A stretch of 64,000 nt of DNA from Geminocystis herdmanii PCC 6308 (GTDB taxonomy: Bacteria > Cyanobacteriota > Cyanobacteriia > Cyanobacteriales > Cyanobacteriaceae). Under the pieces are notes generated by a model, which did not search any database, was not told the DNA's origin, and saw only the letters and a program-made list of their open reading frames with translations. The stretch is taken from contig NZ_CM001775.1 of the NCBI RefSeq assembly GCF_000332235.1, positions 1,171,630 through 1,235,629 of the forward strand, read 5' to 3'. Made by a program: the position numbers and the translations under genes. Numbering within the stretch: the first letter of the stretch is position 1; every line of letters starts with the position of its first letter. Shown here one piece after another: positions 54,497-64,000 of the stretch.

Positions 54497-55186
54497 TTAT
54501 TTTTTCATTCTACCATAAAAAAGAGCTAATTTTTCAGGAGAAATTTTAAGATAGTAACCCATAATTATTAATTGATTAATCAAAGTAGTTTTGATAATTC
54601 CTAGTTTATCCCATCTTCTGGATGATGTAGTTACTGCTGATTTTGCTAAATAAATTTTACCGTGTTTTTGAGCTTTTTTGACTAATTCAAAATCTTCCAT
54701 AATGGCTATATCTTGATATTTTCCTAATTGTTCAAAAACTTCTTTTTTGAGAAAAATTCCTTGATCTCCATAGGGTAATGATAGATAGTTCGATCGAACA
54801 TTTACCATAATTTCTAAAAGACGAAAAATAGATTTTTTATTATCAATATTTAAGGTAAAAGCTCCTAGAATAAAATCTTTTTGATTAACAATTTCTTTAA
54901 TTATTTGATGATAATTTGGAGGTAATAAAGTATCCCCATGAAGAAATAATAAAATCTCACCTTGAGCATTTTCAGCCCCTAAATTCATTTGATAACTACG
55001 GCGTAAAATAGGAGATAAAATAACTTTAAAGTTAGCTTGTTTGATTAATTTAACAGTATTATCTTGACTTCCTCCATCGACAAAAATAAATTCAATATCG
55101 GGATATTTTTTAAGATTTGCTAAGATTTTAATTAAGTTTTTTTCTTCATTAATAACGGGAATAATAACGCTAAGATTAATGGGCAT
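54497..55186 (-). CDS. Family 2 glycosyltransferase, TIGR04283-type
   Basis: 229 residues with a GT-A fold: LSVIIPVINEEKNLIKILAN, IEFIFVDGGSQDNTV, GENAQGEILLFLHGDTLLPP (DxD-like) and PYGDQGIFLKKEVFEQLG. The pattern, with RRSYQMNLGA, fits a family annotated as arsenosugar-biosynthesis glycosyltransferase. With arsJ elsewhere in the window this may point to arsenic metabolism, but the substrate is not established and no radical-SAM ArsS lies next to it. Confidence 0.82.
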   Translation of the reverse strand: MPINLSVIIPVINEEKNLIKILANLKKYPDIEFIFVDGGSQDNTVKLIKQANFKVILSPILRRSYQMNLGAENAQGEILLFLHGDTLLPPNYHQIIKEIVNQKDFILGAFTLNIDNKKSIFRLLEIMVNVRSNYLSLPYGDQGIFLKKEVFEQLGKYQDIAIMEDFELVKKAQKHGKIYLAKSAVTTSSRRWDKLGIIKTTLINQLIIMGYYLKISPEKLALFYGRMKK

Positions 55187-55192
55187 TATTTA

Positions 55193-55308
55193 TTGAGATA
55201 GATAACAGAAACAAAAAAGTTTGTAGTTATGGCTTTAGCCATTGATTAATAATTTATTTGAGATAGATAACAGAAACAAAAAAGTTTGTAGTGATGGCTT
55301 TAGCCATG
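55193..55308. repeat. 65-bp tandem duplication
   Basis: The segment starting TTGAGATAGATAACAGAAAC at 55193 recurs at 55258, including GTTTGTAG and GGCTTTAGCCAT. The copies differ at a few positions. A palindrome AACCCCTAAAGGGGTT follows at about 55316-55331 before the trpC stop. Confidence 0.8.
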
Positions 55309-55341
55309 AATTAATAACCCCTAAAGGGGTTACTACGAACC

Positions 55342-56226
55342 TTATTTATATAGATTTTTAATTGCTGATTCTAAATCATCTTGTTTGATTAATGATTCTC
55401 CAATTAAAACGGCATTTGCTCCAGCATTTTGCACAAAATCAAGATCATTTTTTGTGTATAATCCCGATTCACTAACGATCAAAATATTCCTATTAATAAT
55501 AGTTTCTTTTCTAGCAGATAAAATATTTTTTGTGGTGTCTAAACTCACCTCAAAATTTTCTAAATTACGGTTATTAATTCCAATTAATTTTACTTCATCT
55601 AATGTTAAAACTCGATCGAGCTCTTCTAAAGTATGAACTTCAATTAATGCCGTCATCTTTAAACTGTGAATTATTTTGAGAAAATATCTTAAATCGGTGT
55701 CTTTTAAAATAGAAGCAATCAATAAAACCGCATCAGCACCATTTAATCTCGCTAAATAAATTTGATAGGGATAAATGATAAATTCTTTACATAATAAGGG
55801 CAATTTTACCGCATTTCTTACTTTTGCTAAATTCTCAAAACTACCTTGAAAAAACTCCGCATCTGTCAACACCGATAAACAAGAAGCGCCTCCTTTTTCG
55901 TAAGATTGTGCGATCGAAATGGGGTCAAAATCTGGTTTAATAACTCCTTTACTGGGGGAGGCTTTTTTAACTTCTGCAATTAGGGCAGGTTTTTTGACAG
56001 AATTGGTTAAAGCACCAAGAAAATCAAGGGGAGAAGAAGTTAATTCAGCAACTTTTTTACGCAAATCTAATAATGACATTCGATCGCGCATTTTTTCCAC
56101 TTCTTTTTCTTTATGCCAAACAATTTTTTCTAAAATATTTTGAGGCTCACTATCAGGTAATTTTATTTGATAACGGAGACTTTCTACAGCAACGGTTGGT
56201 GATGGTTGTTGACGACGAATTTTCAT
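55342..56226 (-). CDS. trpC: Indole-3-glycerol phosphate synthase
   Basis: Fourth step of tryptophan synthesis from chorismate, TIM barrel. Motifs: [18 protein letters not shown] (catalytic Lys), [69 protein letters not shown] and [11 protein letters not shown]. The start is taken at 56226 (MKIRRQQ), which fits cyanobacterial TrpC N-termini; a start two codons upstream is also possible. About 294 residues. Confidence 0.95.
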   Translation of the reverse strand: MKIRRQQPSPTVAVESLRYQIKLPDSEPQNILEKIVWHKEKEVEKMRDRMSLLDLRKKVAELTSSPLDFLGALTNSVKKPALIAEVKKASPSKGVIKPDFDPISIAQSYEKGGASCLSVLTDAEFFQGSFENLAKVRNAVKLPLLCKEFIIYPYQIYLARLNGADAVLLIASILKDTDLRYFLKIIHSLKMTALIEVHTLEELDRVLTLDEVKLIGINNRNLENFEVSLDTTKNILSARKETIINRNILIVSESGLYTKNDLDFVQNAGANAVLIGESLIKQDDLESAIKNLYK

Positions 56227-56256
56227 AAACAAAATATTATAAATAATGAATAATTA

Positions 56257-56340
56257 ATAGTGAATAGTGAATAGTGAATAGTGAATAGTGAGGAGTTTTT
56301 AATTCTCCATTCTCCATTCTCCATTCTCCATTCTCCATTG
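56257..56340. repeat. Two heptamer arrays between trpC and efp
   Basis: About four copies of GTGAATA (56260-56290), then five copies of CATTCTC (56305-56340). Same class as the array at 961. Confidence 0.85.
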
Positions 56341-56438
56341 CCACTTGTCATGAGTACCATTTTAAGGGAATATAGTTTAGGATTTTAACCAAATATTGCC
56401 TAAAATTAGTAGAAAAATCTTTTATTATCTGAATTTTT

Positions 56439-56996
56439 ATGATTTCTAGTAACGATTTTCGTCCGGGTGTAAGTATTGAATTAGATGGTAGCGTTTGGAA
56501 AGTAGTAGAATTTTTACACGTTAAACCGGGTAAAGGTTCGGCTTTCGTGCGTACTAAATTGAAAAATGCTCAAAGTGGTAGCGTCATGGAAAAAACTTTC
56601 CGCGCTGGAGAAACTGTACCCCAAGCTAACCTTGAAAAACGTACCATGCAACACACCTACAAAGAAGGTGATCAATTTGTGTTCATGGATATGGAAACCT
56701 TTGAAGAAGCCCGTTTAACTGAAGCACAAGTAGGCGATCGATCGAAGTACCTTAAAGAAGAAATGGAAGTCAATATTCTTTACTGGAATACTACAGTGTT
56801 AGATGTAGAATTGCCCACTTCCGTTGTGTTAGAAGTAGTTGAAACCGATCCGGGATTAAAAGGTGACACCGCCGCAGGAGGCACAAAACCTGCTATCCTC
56901 GAAACAGGCGCACAAATTATGGTACCTCTATTTATTGTTATCGGGGAAAAAATTAAAGTGGATACCCGTAATGATAGTTACTTAGGTAGAGAGTAG
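56439..56996 (+). CDS. efp: Elongation factor P
   Basis: Translation factor that rescues ribosomes stalled at polyproline stretches. 185 residues in three beta-barrel domains: [37 protein letters not shown] (loop reaching the peptidyl-transferase centre), [32 protein letters not shown] and [20 protein letters not shown]. All canonical. It lies 60 bp upstream of accB, the conserved cyanobacterial pair. Confidence 0.97.
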   Translation: MISSNDFRPGVSIELDGSVWKVVEFLHVKPGKGSAFVRTKLKNAQSGSVMEKTFRAGETVPQANLEKRTMQHTYKEGDQFVFMDMETFEEARLTEAQVGDRSKYLKEEMEVNILYWNTTVLDVELPTSVVLEVVETDPGLKGDTAAGGTKPAILETGAQIMVPLFIVIGEKIKVDTRNDSYLGRE

Positions 56997-57000
56997 AATT

Positions 57001-57031
57001 ATCATCAATTATCAATTATCAATTATCAATT
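57001..57031. repeat. Short heptamer array (TCAATTA)
   Basis: Four copies of ATCAATT in the 60 bp between efp and accB, partly within the region of the ribosome-binding site. Confidence 0.8.
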
Positions 57032-57056
57032 CCCCTTATATATATAGTATTAAACA

Positions 57057-57548
57057 GTGCCAATAGATTTTAACCAACTACGAGATTTTATTGAGGCGAT
57101 CGCTAAAACAGATATAACTGAATTAGCGATTAAAGAAGGAGATTTTGAGTTAACACTGCAAAAAAATAATTCCCAAAATAACACCCCAGTTTATACCATT
57201 ACTCCTTCCCCCGTTACCACCGTAACAGAAACTCCCAAACCAGTAGAAGTTATCAATACTCCTGCTGTCACCGTTGATAAACCAACATCTCCCAAAAAAG
57301 GCGATAACTGGATAGAAATCACCTCTCCCATGGTGGGTACATTTTATCGTGCCGCCGCCCCCGGAGAAGCTCCTTTTGTGGAAAAGGGCGATCGAATTTC
57401 TAACGGTCATGTGGTATGTATAATAGAAGCCATGAAACTGATGAACGAAATTGAAGCAGAAACATCAGGGCAAGTAATGGAAATTTTAGTAGAAAATGGT
57501 GAGCCTGTTGAATATGGACAAACCTTGATGCTAATTGCTCCTAATTAA
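57057..57548 (+). CDS. accB: Biotin carboxyl carrier protein of acetyl-CoA carboxylase
   Basis: 163 residues, starting at GTG 57057. An N-terminal helix ([19 protein letters not shown]), a Pro/Thr-rich linker (about 45-80), and the biotinyl domain with [13 protein letters not shown] (biotinylated Lys127). The biotin domain has the typical [15 protein letters not shown] thumb region. Carries carboxyl groups from biotin carboxylase to the carboxyltransferase at the start of fatty-acid synthesis. Its stop overlaps the convergent xisI stop by 4 bp. Confidence 0.96.
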   Translation: MPIDFNQLRDFIEAIAKTDITELAIKEGDFELTLQKNNSQNNTPVYTITPSPVTTVTETPKPVEVINTPAVTVDKPTSPKKGDNWIEITSPMVGTFYRAAAPGEAPFVEKGDRISNGHVVCIIEAMKLMNEIEAETSGQVMEILVENGEPVEYGQTLMLIAPN

Positions 57549-57904
57549 GCGACTCCAAAACCTGTATATTGTCTCACAAAAGCAGGTTTTAAACCTAAAA
57601 TAATATCCTCTCTGTTAACCCCTTTTTCTAATAAAATTTCTGATACCGAAATATCAGTATTATTTTCTTGAATCCAGACTCGATCGTCTTTTATTTCTAA
57701 ATGTAATAAAACTGAGTAAATTCTTTTTTGTCCATTCCAACCTAAATGTATTAATAAATAGCGATCCCAACGGGATCTGCGAAGCAGCGCGAGCTTTTCA
57801 TCAAAAATAGTTTCAGATTCGATCGTTTCTCCCAGAGGCATTATTTTTCCTTGTTGAGTTAAAAAATTACAAATTATTTGACGATATTTAGTTACTTTAT
57901 CCAT
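57545..57904 (-). CDS. xisI: XisI-like protein
   Basis: Partner of XisH, named for fdxN-element excision control in Anabaena. 119 residues from ATG 57904 ([15 protein letters not shown]). Family motifs: [56 protein letters not shown] and [11 protein letters not shown]. Compared with the family the segment LALLRRSRW between FDEK and DRYLLI is extra. It is encoded by the palindromic repeat at 57761-57794. Overlaps xisH by 8 bp. Confidence 0.88.
   Translation of the reverse strand: MDKVTKYRQIICNFLTQQGKIMPLGETIESETIFDEKLALLRRSRWDRYLLIHLGWNGQKRIYSVLLHLEIKDDRVWIQENNTDISVSEILLEKGVNREDIILGLKPAFVRQYTGFGVA
57761..57794. repeat. Palindromic repeat inserted in frame in xisI
   Basis: GCGATCCCAACGGGATCTGC followed by GAAGCAGCGCGAGC: two adjacent GC-rich palindromes inside an AT-rich gene. 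It is a multiple of three relative to the uninserted frame, so xisI stays open. A related element is at 40351. Confidence 0.7.
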
Positions 57905-58283
57905 TGACGAATAACCCCTCAATAGGATCATAAACTACTAATTTTAAATTATAACGACTAATAATAGCTTGGGGTAAATCTCGCTGAAAAAAAGACTCAT
58001 AAGCATAACTTGGCACTGCTAAAAAAAGTATTCTTTCAGGCTCTTTTTGTTCTAAAACAAAATGATAATTAAGAAATTGCCCTAAAGCACCATGAAAATC
58101 AGATATAGCAGAATCACTTAAAAAACTCTTAATTTCCACTGCTATTTTTTCGTCTTCTTTTTCAGCACCTAATATTTTTTCAGCATCTAAATCTACCTGA
58201 ATTTGGTCATATTGTCCAAACTTTAAAATTAATGGATCATGGGTAATTTTCCAATGATCTTTGATTAAATTGAATACTCTCAA
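57897..58283 (-). CDS. xisH: XisH-like PD-(D/E)XK protein, N-terminally short
   Basis: Family of small PD-(D/E)XK nuclease-like proteins paired with XisI. Motifs: WKITHDPLILKFG, IQVDLDAEKILGAEKEDEKI, AVEIKSFLSDSAISDFHGAL (E-x-K), GQFLNYHFVLEQKEPERILF and LKLVVYDPIEGLF. The family usually begins about 10 residues earlier; here the first codon is TTG at 58283 and an in-frame stop lies just upstream, so the N-terminus is truncated. No heterocyst-type fdxN element is seen. Confidence 0.85.
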   Translation of the reverse strand: MRVFNLIKDHWKITHDPLILKFGQYDQIQVDLDAEKILGAEKEDEKIAVEIKSFLSDSAISDFHGALGQFLNYHFVLEQKEPERILFLAVPSYAYESFFQRDLPQAIISRYNLKLVVYDPIEGLFVNG

Positions 58284-58343
58284 GGATTACCCCTCAAAAA
58301 CTTATAATGGAATAAGAAAAAATATATAGGGGAAAATAATCCT

Positions 58344-60065
58344 ATGGTGGCAACTCCCATTAAAACAACTCAACGTCTGACAACTCAAATAGAAGTTATT
58401 GCTCCAGATACTACCACAATTCGTTCTTTAGATTGGGATAGAGATCGCTTTGATATTGAATTTGGACTACAAAACGGCACTACTTATAATTCTTATGTAA
58501 TTAAAGGAGAGAAAAACGCTTTAGTTGATACCTCTCACCTTAAATTTAAGCAACTATATTTTGATTGTCTGCACCAAGTTATTAATCCTCAAGATATTGA
58601 CTATTTAATTATCTCTCACACTGAACCTGATCATAGTGGCTTGGTTAAGGATTTGTTAGAAATTGCTCCTCATATTACGGTGGTTGCGTCTAAAGTAGCG
58701 ATTCAATTTTTAGAAGGATTTGTCCATCTTGATTTTAAACGACAAATAGTCAAAAACGGCGATCGACTTGATCTTGGTAATGGTCATGTAATGGAATTTA
58801 TTAACGCGCCTAATTTACACTGGCCCGATACTATTTTTAGTTATGATCATGGTACAGAAACTCTTTTCACCTGCGATGCTTTTGGAATGCACTACTGTAG
58901 TGCTAGTTTGTACGATGAACATTTAGCCGATATTTCCCCAGACTACCGTTTCTATTATGAATGTTTGATGGCGCCTAATGCTCGATCGGTTTTATCCGCC
59001 ATGAAGCGTATGCAGGAATTAGGAGAAATTTCCATGGTTGCCAATGGTCATGGACCCATTTTAAAGCATAATGTAAAAGAACTGCTCGATCGATACCACC
59101 GTTGGAGTAATGAGCAAAGTAAGGGAGAAAAAACCGTTGCCGTGTTCTATATCTCTGATTATGGTTATAGCGATCGAATTTCCCAAGCCATAGCCAAAGG
59201 TATTACTAAAACAGGCATTACCGTTGAAATGTTCGATCTCAATGGTACAGACATTCACGAAATCCCTGAAATTGTGGGAAAATCCGCAGGAATTGTCTTA
59301 GGAATGCCCCCTCTTTCCGATAACACAGACATTAGTAACAAAATGGGCGCAATTTTAGCCTGTGTGAATAACAAGCAAACCATTGGTTTATATGAATCCT
59401 ACGGCGGTGATGACGAGCCGATCGATCCTATTTCTCGTAAGTTACAGGATTTAGGCTTAACCTCTGCTTTCACTCCCATTCGTATCAAAGACACTCCCCA
59501 CGAAAATACTTATCAACTGTGTGAAGAATCAGGAGTTGACTTAGGGCAGATGTTGACGAAAAAAGCCAGTATCAGTAAAAGAAAAGCCCTTGACAGCGAT
59601 TTAGACAAAGCCATCGGGCGTATTAGCGGAGGATTGTACATTATCACCGCCCAAAAACGAGAGGCAAAGGGTGCTATGTTGGCTTCATGGGTAACACAAG
59701 CCAGTTTTGATCCCCCCGGATTTACCGTAGCAGTTGCTAAAGATCGTGCGATCGAATCATTACTACAAGTCGATGATACTTTCGTTTTAAACATCCTTGA
59801 GGAAGGCAAATATCAGCCTCTGATGAAGCATTTTCTCAAACGATTCCCCCCCGGTGCCGATCGTTTTGAAGGGGTTAAAACTCAAATAGCCACCAATCTA
59901 TCGCCCATTTTAAGCGATGCCTTAGCCTACCTTGAATGTCAAGTTATCAGTCGTATGGACTGCGGAGATCATTGGGTAGTATATAGTAATGTCACCAGTG
60001 GAAGGGTATCAAAACCCGATGCTTTAACCGCAGTGCATCATCGCAAAGTCGGTAATTATTACTAA
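58344..60065 (+). CDS. flv3: Flavodiiron protein Flv3
   Basis: 573 residues with three modules: metallo-beta-lactamase-like diiron domain, flavodoxin domain, and C-terminal flavin reductase-like domain. Diiron ligands are in SHTEPDHSGLVKD (His92, Glu94, Asp96, His97), CDAFGMHYC and NGHGPIL. The sequence SLDWDRDRFDIEFGLQNGTT and the ending LTAVHHRKVGNYY match Flv3. With Flv1 it passes photosystem I electrons to oxygen without superoxide, protecting against fluctuating light. Flv1 is not in the window. Confidence 0.95.
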   Translation: MVATPIKTTQRLTTQIEVIAPDTTTIRSLDWDRDRFDIEFGLQNGTTYNSYVIKGEKNALVDTSHLKFKQLYFDCLHQVINPQDIDYLIISHTEPDHSGLVKDLLEIAPHITVVASKVAIQFLEGFVHLDFKRQIVKNGDRLDLGNGHVMEFINAPNLHWPDTIFSYDHGTETLFTCDAFGMHYCSASLYDEHLADISPDYRFYYECLMAPNARSVLSAMKRMQELGEISMVANGHGPILKHNVKELLDRYHRWSNEQSKGEKTVAVFYISDYGYSDRISQAIAKGITKTGITVEMFDLNGTDIHEIPEIVGKSAGIVLGMPPLSDNTDISNKMGAILACVNNKQTIGLYESYGGDDEPIDPISRKLQDLGLTSAFTPIRIKDTPHENTYQLCEESGVDLGQMLTKKASISKRKALDSDLDKAIGRISGGLYIITAQKREAKGAMLASWVTQASFDPPGFTVAVAKDRAIESLLQVDDTFVLNILEEGKYQPLMKHFLKRFPPGADRFEGVKTQIATNLSPILSDALAYLECQVISRMDCGDHWVVYSNVTSGRVSKPDALTAVHHRKVGNYY

Positions 60066-60080
60066 AGTAGAATAATGTAG

Positions 60081-60106
60081 GTTGGGTTGAGGAAACAAAA
60101 CCCAAC
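60081..60106. terminator. GTTGGGTT palindrome 3' of flv3
   Basis: 8-bp stem GTTGGGTT/AACCCAAC with a 10-nt loop, 16 bp after the flv3 stop codon. Same family as 13657 and 18395. Confidence 0.6.
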
Positions 60107-60314
60107 AAAATCTGAGTGAATCATAAAATTTTAGATAAGGGTAGGAGAGAGGAGATAGGAGATAGGATACAGGAGATAGTACGAAGAATTGATTTAAACT
60201 TATGTAAAATTCATTTTTGGCAATTATTTACCTTTATTTAATTATTTTCTTTGACTAAAATTTCAACAATTATTACTCAATAACCCTTATTTTAAAAGGT
60301 TTTTAATCTCGAAC

Positions 60315-61916
60315 TCAGGTATTACCCACATTTCGCCTCAGTAAAATAACATTATCTTTACTATCAATTATCTGATATTCTTTATTTTTAGTAAGCTCAT
60401 TAATTAAATAATTAATCGCTTCTAACCAACCTTTTTCCTTGTCAAAAACCACTGCATAACGTTCTAATTCTCCTAAATCAGCGATAATATAATCGACTTT
60501 TTTAGCTTCATTATTATCATTAATAAATTCTATATTAGGTAAACGAATTACCGCTCTACGGCTAGAAAGATGAGCAATAATATTATTCGTACTGCTAACA
60601 CTTGCATCCTTTGGAATTTGCTCTAAAAGTTGATAGATATTAGCAGAATGTTGCCATTGACGAGGTAAAGAAACATATACCCAAGGTTGAAAAGAATCAG
60701 GTAATAGAAAATAAAAAGCTCTACTTAATTCCGTTGTGCTAGATGTAAAACCTAATAATAAAGATATACAAATACAACTAATCCAAAATCGTTTAAATTT
60801 TAGGGTTAATTTTCTTGGTTGAAATTGATTAATATTTTGTTGAAAATTACGAAAACTTTGTCCTCCCCACCATAAAATAGCACCATAAAATAATCCGGGT
60901 ACAACCATCATAGCGTAACGAATATTAAGAGATAAAACGGATTTTCCTTGCCCTAACAATGGTGTTAATAAAGGAAAAATTGAGATAATCCAAGCCGTAG
61001 GAGAAACCGCAGGAATTAAAGCTAAAGCTAACCATTGTCCAATTAAATATTCTACAGTTTTGCCTATAGGTGAAATTAATTCCCAAATTACTAACCAAGG
61101 TTGGGTTATCATGCCCCAAATTACTGCTAAAGTAGAAGGATTATCTCCTTTTATATATTTCCCAAATTTATCTACCATAAGTCTTTTACCGACATCTTCG
61201 GTAAATTCGGGCATAATTATATTCGTTATTACCATCATATAAAGAAAGGAAATTAAACAAATTAATAAGCCTTGACGGGGATAACGTTTACTAGCAATTA
61301 AATAAATTCCTACCCCAAATAAATTTAATCCTGCCTCTTGTCTCACTCCTAAAATTAGTAAAGCAAAAAGACTAAATAACCACCAATTTCGCTTTTCTAA
61401 ACTTAGTAATAAACTGAAGACTAAAATCGGCAATTGGGAAATATTGTCAAAGTTGGAAAGAGTTGGCACTAAAATTGCGATCGAACTGTAAAAACCCATT
61501 ACAATTAAAAGTGCGATCGAATGTTCAATATATTCTCTTGCTAAAAAGTATAAGACAACTCCAGCCCCCACAATCAATAAAACTTGTATAACAACTAAAG
61601 TCGCAGGAGAAGGAAAAAGATAATAGATAGGCAACCAAAGTAATAGATTCGGCGTGAAATGATGCCCCAGATAACTGTCATCAACTCTGGGTAATTCCTC
61701 TCCACTGGTGACATGGGTAGAAATAGCCGAAGCTAAAGAACTATGATAGAAATTAAAGTGTAAATTATTCCAAAAAATTTGATTAAAAATTCCTTGATCA
61801 TAGGAAGCAAAAAACGTATAGTAACGATTTAAGGCTAAACCTAAAGTAATGATTAAAAATAAACCACTAACCGTAAGTATTGAATATATCTCTTTTTTTT
61901 TAATTTGATTTTCCAT
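60315..61916 (-). CDS. DUF2079 membrane protein
   Basis: About 533 residues from ATG 61916 (MENQIKKKEIYSIL). An upstream reading to 62051 runs through repeat-derived sequence and is rejected. At least ten hydrophobic helices. Family phrases: RYYTFFASYDQGIFNQIFWN, GHHFTPNLLLWLPIYYLFPS and RQEAGLNLFGVGIYLI. DUF2079 proteins resemble GT-C-fold glycosyltransferases (inference from topology). Substrate unknown. Confidence 0.82.
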   Translation of the reverse strand: MENQIKKKEIYSILTVSGLFLIITLGLALNRYYTFFASYDQGIFNQIFWNNLHFNFYHSSLASAISTHVTSGEELPRVDDSYLGHHFTPNLLLWLPIYYLFPSPATLVVIQVLLIVGAGVVLYFLAREYIEHSIALLIVMGFYSSIAILVPTLSNFDNISQLPILVFSLLLSLEKRNWWLFSLFALLILGVRQEAGLNLFGVGIYLIASKRYPRQGLLICLISFLYMMVITNIIMPEFTEDVGKRLMVDKFGKYIKGDNPSTLAVIWGMITQPWLVIWELISPIGKTVEYLIGQWLALALIPAVSPTAWIISIFPLLTPLLGQGKSVLSLNIRYAMMVVPGLFYGAILWWGGQSFRNFQQNINQFQPRKLTLKFKRFWISCICISLLLGFTSSTTELSRAFYFLLPDSFQPWVYVSLPRQWQHSANIYQLLEQIPKDASVSSTNNIIAHLSSRRAVIRLPNIEFINDNNEAKKVDYIIADLGELERYAVVFDKEKGWLEAINYLINELTKNKEYQIIDSKDNVILLRRNVGNT

Positions 61917-62093
61917 TAATAGTTGATTTTTTTCGTTTATTATAGAAAAAGGCTTTATGTAAATCTCCATTCCACAAAATAAAAATGATGAAGACGAGGT
62001 AGAAAGAACAAAAATTGATGAGTTTTTAATTTTTAATTCCTCATTCCTCATTCCTTATTTCTCAATATATTTATTTCTTAAAAATTTTTAATT

Positions 62094-63686
62094 ATGACAA
62101 ATCAGCTCGATCGAATTATTATATTTGATACCACATTGCGCGATGGTGAGCAATCTCCGGGTGCTAGTTTAAATGTAGATGAAAAATTGACCATTGCCCG
62201 TGCTTTAGCTAAATTGGGAGTGGATGTGATTGAAGCAGGTTTTCCCCATGCTAGTCAAGGGGATTTTAATGCAGTACAACGTATTGCTGAAACCGTTGGA
62301 ACTCAATCTGGCCCTACTATTTGCGGTTTAGCAAGGGCAACCAAACAGGACATCAAAAGTGCAGGAGAAGCCCTCCAACCTGCCTTTAAACGCCGTATTC
62401 ATACCTTTCTCGCAACTTCTGATATTCACCTTGAATATAAATTAAAGAAAACCCGTGCTGATGTACTAGCGATCGTACCTGAAATGGTAGCCTATGCGAA
62501 AACCTTTACCGATGACGTGGAATTTTCCCCCGAAGATGCAGGAAGAAGTGATCCCGAATTTTTGTATCAAGTGCTAGAATTAGCTATTAAAGCAGGGGCG
62601 ACTACCGTTAATATTCCTGATACCGTAGGTTATACAACTCCTAGCGAATACGGTGCTATCATCAAAGGTATTAAAGATAATGTACCGAACATTGACCAAG
62701 CAATTATATCCGTTCATGGTCACAATGATCTCGGTTTGGCGGTGGCTAACTTCCTCGAAGCTGTGAAAAATGGAGCAAGACAGTTAGAATGTACTATTAA
62801 CGGTATCGGAGAAAGAGCAGGAAATGCCGCACTCGAAGAATTGGTAATGGCGCTTCATGTACGCCGTCAATATTTTAACCCCTTCTTGGGTCGTGATGTC
62901 AACTCGATCGAACCCTTAACCAACATCGACACCAAACAAATTTACAAAACCTCTCGTTTAGTTTCTAACTTGACGGGGATGATTGTACAACCGAATAAAG
63001 CCATTGTGGGGGCGAATGCGTTTGCCCATGAGTCGGGAATCCATCAAGATGGAGTGTTGAAAAACCGCCTCACCTATGAGATTATGGACGCAGAATCCAT
63101 CGGACTTACTACGAATCAAATTGTACTAGGTAAACTGTCAGGACGTAATGCTTTTCGTAGCCGTTTAGTAGAGTTGGGATTTGAATTGTCAGAAGATGAC
63201 TTAAACAAAGCCTTTTTGCGCTTTAAAGAAGTCGCCGACAAAAAACGAGAAATCACCGATTGGGATTTAGAAGCGATTGTCAACGATGAAATTCAACAAC
63301 CCCCCGAATTATTCCGTCTGGAGTTGGTACAAGTATCCTGTGGTGATCATTCTTCTCCTACTGCTACAATTACCCTGAGAACTCCTGATGGTAGTGAATT
63401 GAGCGATGCCGCCATTGGTACAGGTCCTGTGGACGCAGTATATAAAGCAATCAATCGTGTTGTGCAAATTCCTAACGAATTAATCGAGTATTCAGTAAAA
63501 TCCGTAACTGCGGGTATTGATGCTATGGGAGAAGTAACTATTCGTTTAAAACATGAGAATAAAACTTACTCAGGTTATGCCGCTAATACTGATGTCATTG
63601 TAGCTTCTGCTCGTGCCTATATTAGCGCCTTAAATCGTCTTTACGCTACGATCGAAATCAAAAAAGAGTTGACTCCTACAACTTAG
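62094..63686 (+). CDS. leuA: 2-isopropylmalate synthase
   Basis: First committed step of leucine synthesis: condenses 2-oxoisovalerate with acetyl-CoA. 530 residues. The catalytic TIM barrel has [59 protein letters not shown] (metal His) and [19 protein letters not shown]. The linker and C-terminal LeuA dimer domain (from about 370) provide leucine feedback control. Complete. A stem-loop follows at 63723. Confidence 0.97.
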   Translation: MTNQLDRIIIFDTTLRDGEQSPGASLNVDEKLTIARALAKLGVDVIEAGFPHASQGDFNAVQRIAETVGTQSGPTICGLARATKQDIKSAGEALQPAFKRRIHTFLATSDIHLEYKLKKTRADVLAIVPEMVAYAKTFTDDVEFSPEDAGRSDPEFLYQVLELAIKAGATTVNIPDTVGYTTPSEYGAIIKGIKDNVPNIDQAIISVHGHNDLGLAVANFLEAVKNGARQLECTINGIGERAGNAALEELVMALHVRRQYFNPFLGRDVNSIEPLTNIDTKQIYKTSRLVSNLTGMIVQPNKAIVGANAFAHESGIHQDGVLKNRLTYEIMDAESIGLTTNQIVLGKLSGRNAFRSRLVELGFELSEDDLNKAFLRFKEVADKKREITDWDLEAIVNDEIQQPPELFRLELVQVSCGDHSSPTATITLRTPDGSELSDAAIGTGPVDAVYKAINRVVQIPNELIEYSVKSVTAGIDAMGEVTIRLKHENKTYSGYAANTDVIVASARAYISALNRLYATIEIKKELTPTT

Positions 63687-63722
63687 GTTGTTTTTTGGAA
63701 AAAATATATCAATTTTCTCAAT

Positions 63723-63770
63723 AATTTTCCCCTGACTAAAATTAGGAGATTTTCAAAGTAGGGGAAAATT
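63723..63770. terminator. 11-bp inverted repeat after leuA
   Basis: AATTTTCCCCT (63723-63733) and AGGGGAAAATT (63760-63770) with a 26-nt loop, 37 bp after the leuA stop. The long loop makes it a weak terminator candidate. Confidence 0.45.
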
Positions 63771-63919
63771 GCATTTTGTTTGAAAAATTGAGACAAAAGA
63801 CAAAAAAATAACAGGAATAAATAGTTAACAATTGTAAATTAATTGATAGAAAAATAGAGAGCTTAACTAGAATGAAACTCAAATAGTCTAACCCATTTAT
63901 AAAGTTATCATTCTGAAAA

Positions 63920-64000
63920 ATGTCTAAAGGTAAAATCGCTGTACTTATTGAAGAACATTTCGACGCTACAGAATATAAGCGTTTTAATGAATTTTTCCCA
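63920..64000 (+). CDS. DJ-1/PfpI-like protein, 3'-partial at window edge
   Basis: ATG at 63920; 27 codons are visible before the window ends: MSKGKIAVLIEEHFDATEYK and then RFNEFFP. The start resembles cyanobacterial DJ-1/PfpI (type 1 glutamine amidotransferase-like) proteins. Too short for a firm call. Confidence 0.5.
   Translation, partial: MSKGKIAVLIEEHFDATEYKRFNEFFP

Noticed and set aside
61917-62051. N-terminal extension of the DUF2079 protein
   Set aside because: Comes from repeat-like DNA (AATGAGGAATGAGG) and precedes a better start at 61916.

Overview
The window is a piece of a low-GC unicellular cyanobacterial chromosome, of the Geminocystis / Cyanobacterium type. The evidence is a set of cyanobacterial genes (pipX-pipY, flv3, efp-accB, arsJ with its GAPDH, xisH-xisI, and DUF760, DUF3110 and DUF3120 proteins), frequent CGATCG/GCGATCGC (HIP1-like) words, and many short tandem 7-8 bp repeats in intergenic DNA. 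The genus is an inference; the phylum is well supported.

Layout. 1-852: end of an IS605-type TnpB. 1063-10523: FHA-fused penicillin-binding protein, Rpn-type nuclease, an ABC half-transporter beside two small membrane proteins, three tandem Uma2 genes, aroQ and a 44-residue protein. 10709-13639: pipX-pipY, a phosphatase and a CsgG-like protein. 13856-18239: a defence island on the minus strand with DUF4276 + AAA ATPase, an EcoRV-like restriction-modification pair and a DUF433/DUF5615 toxin-antitoxin pair. 18428-20938: ppsA. 21389-22146: nested mobile-element remains next to tRNA-Phe. 22411-24866: arsenate efflux pair (GAPDH + ArsJ). 24983-32271: GH104 muramidase, phosphoesterase, xth, cysE, metal chaperone, S8 protease, scpB, DUF760 and a 31-residue membrane peptide. 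32371-40448: two Ser/Thr kinases, toxin-antitoxin genes, a VWA protein and a RimK-type ligase. 40589-47356: a four-gene plus-strand cluster (RHH/GIY-YIG-like protein, small membrane protein, a sigma factor broken by an amber codon, PLD-SNF2 helicase). 47550-64000: mostly housekeeping genes (hsp20, proA paralogue, S2P protease, murQ, glycosyltransferase, trpC, efp, accB, xisHI, flv3, DUF2079, leuA) and the start of a DJ-1/PfpI-like gene.

The most notable locus is 21988-22146. A CRISPR-repeat 3' handle (ATTGAAAG) is followed by a 17-nt spacer that matches the anticodon arm of the adjacent tRNA-Phe exactly, with a GTA (GTN-type) PAM. The end of a Tn7-like transposon (TGTACA plus two TnsB-like repeats) lies 57 bp downstream of that PAM. 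This is the signature of a type V-K CRISPR-associated transposon that homed to the tRNA gene. No cas12k or tns gene is present, so it is a relic. A truncated group II intron ends exactly at the crRNA handle.

The second candidate for something undescribed is the cluster at 40589-47356. There a sigma factor with an unusual N-terminal domain, interrupted by one in-frame TAG before region 4, sits next to a PLD-SNF2 helicase of the kind found in defence loci.
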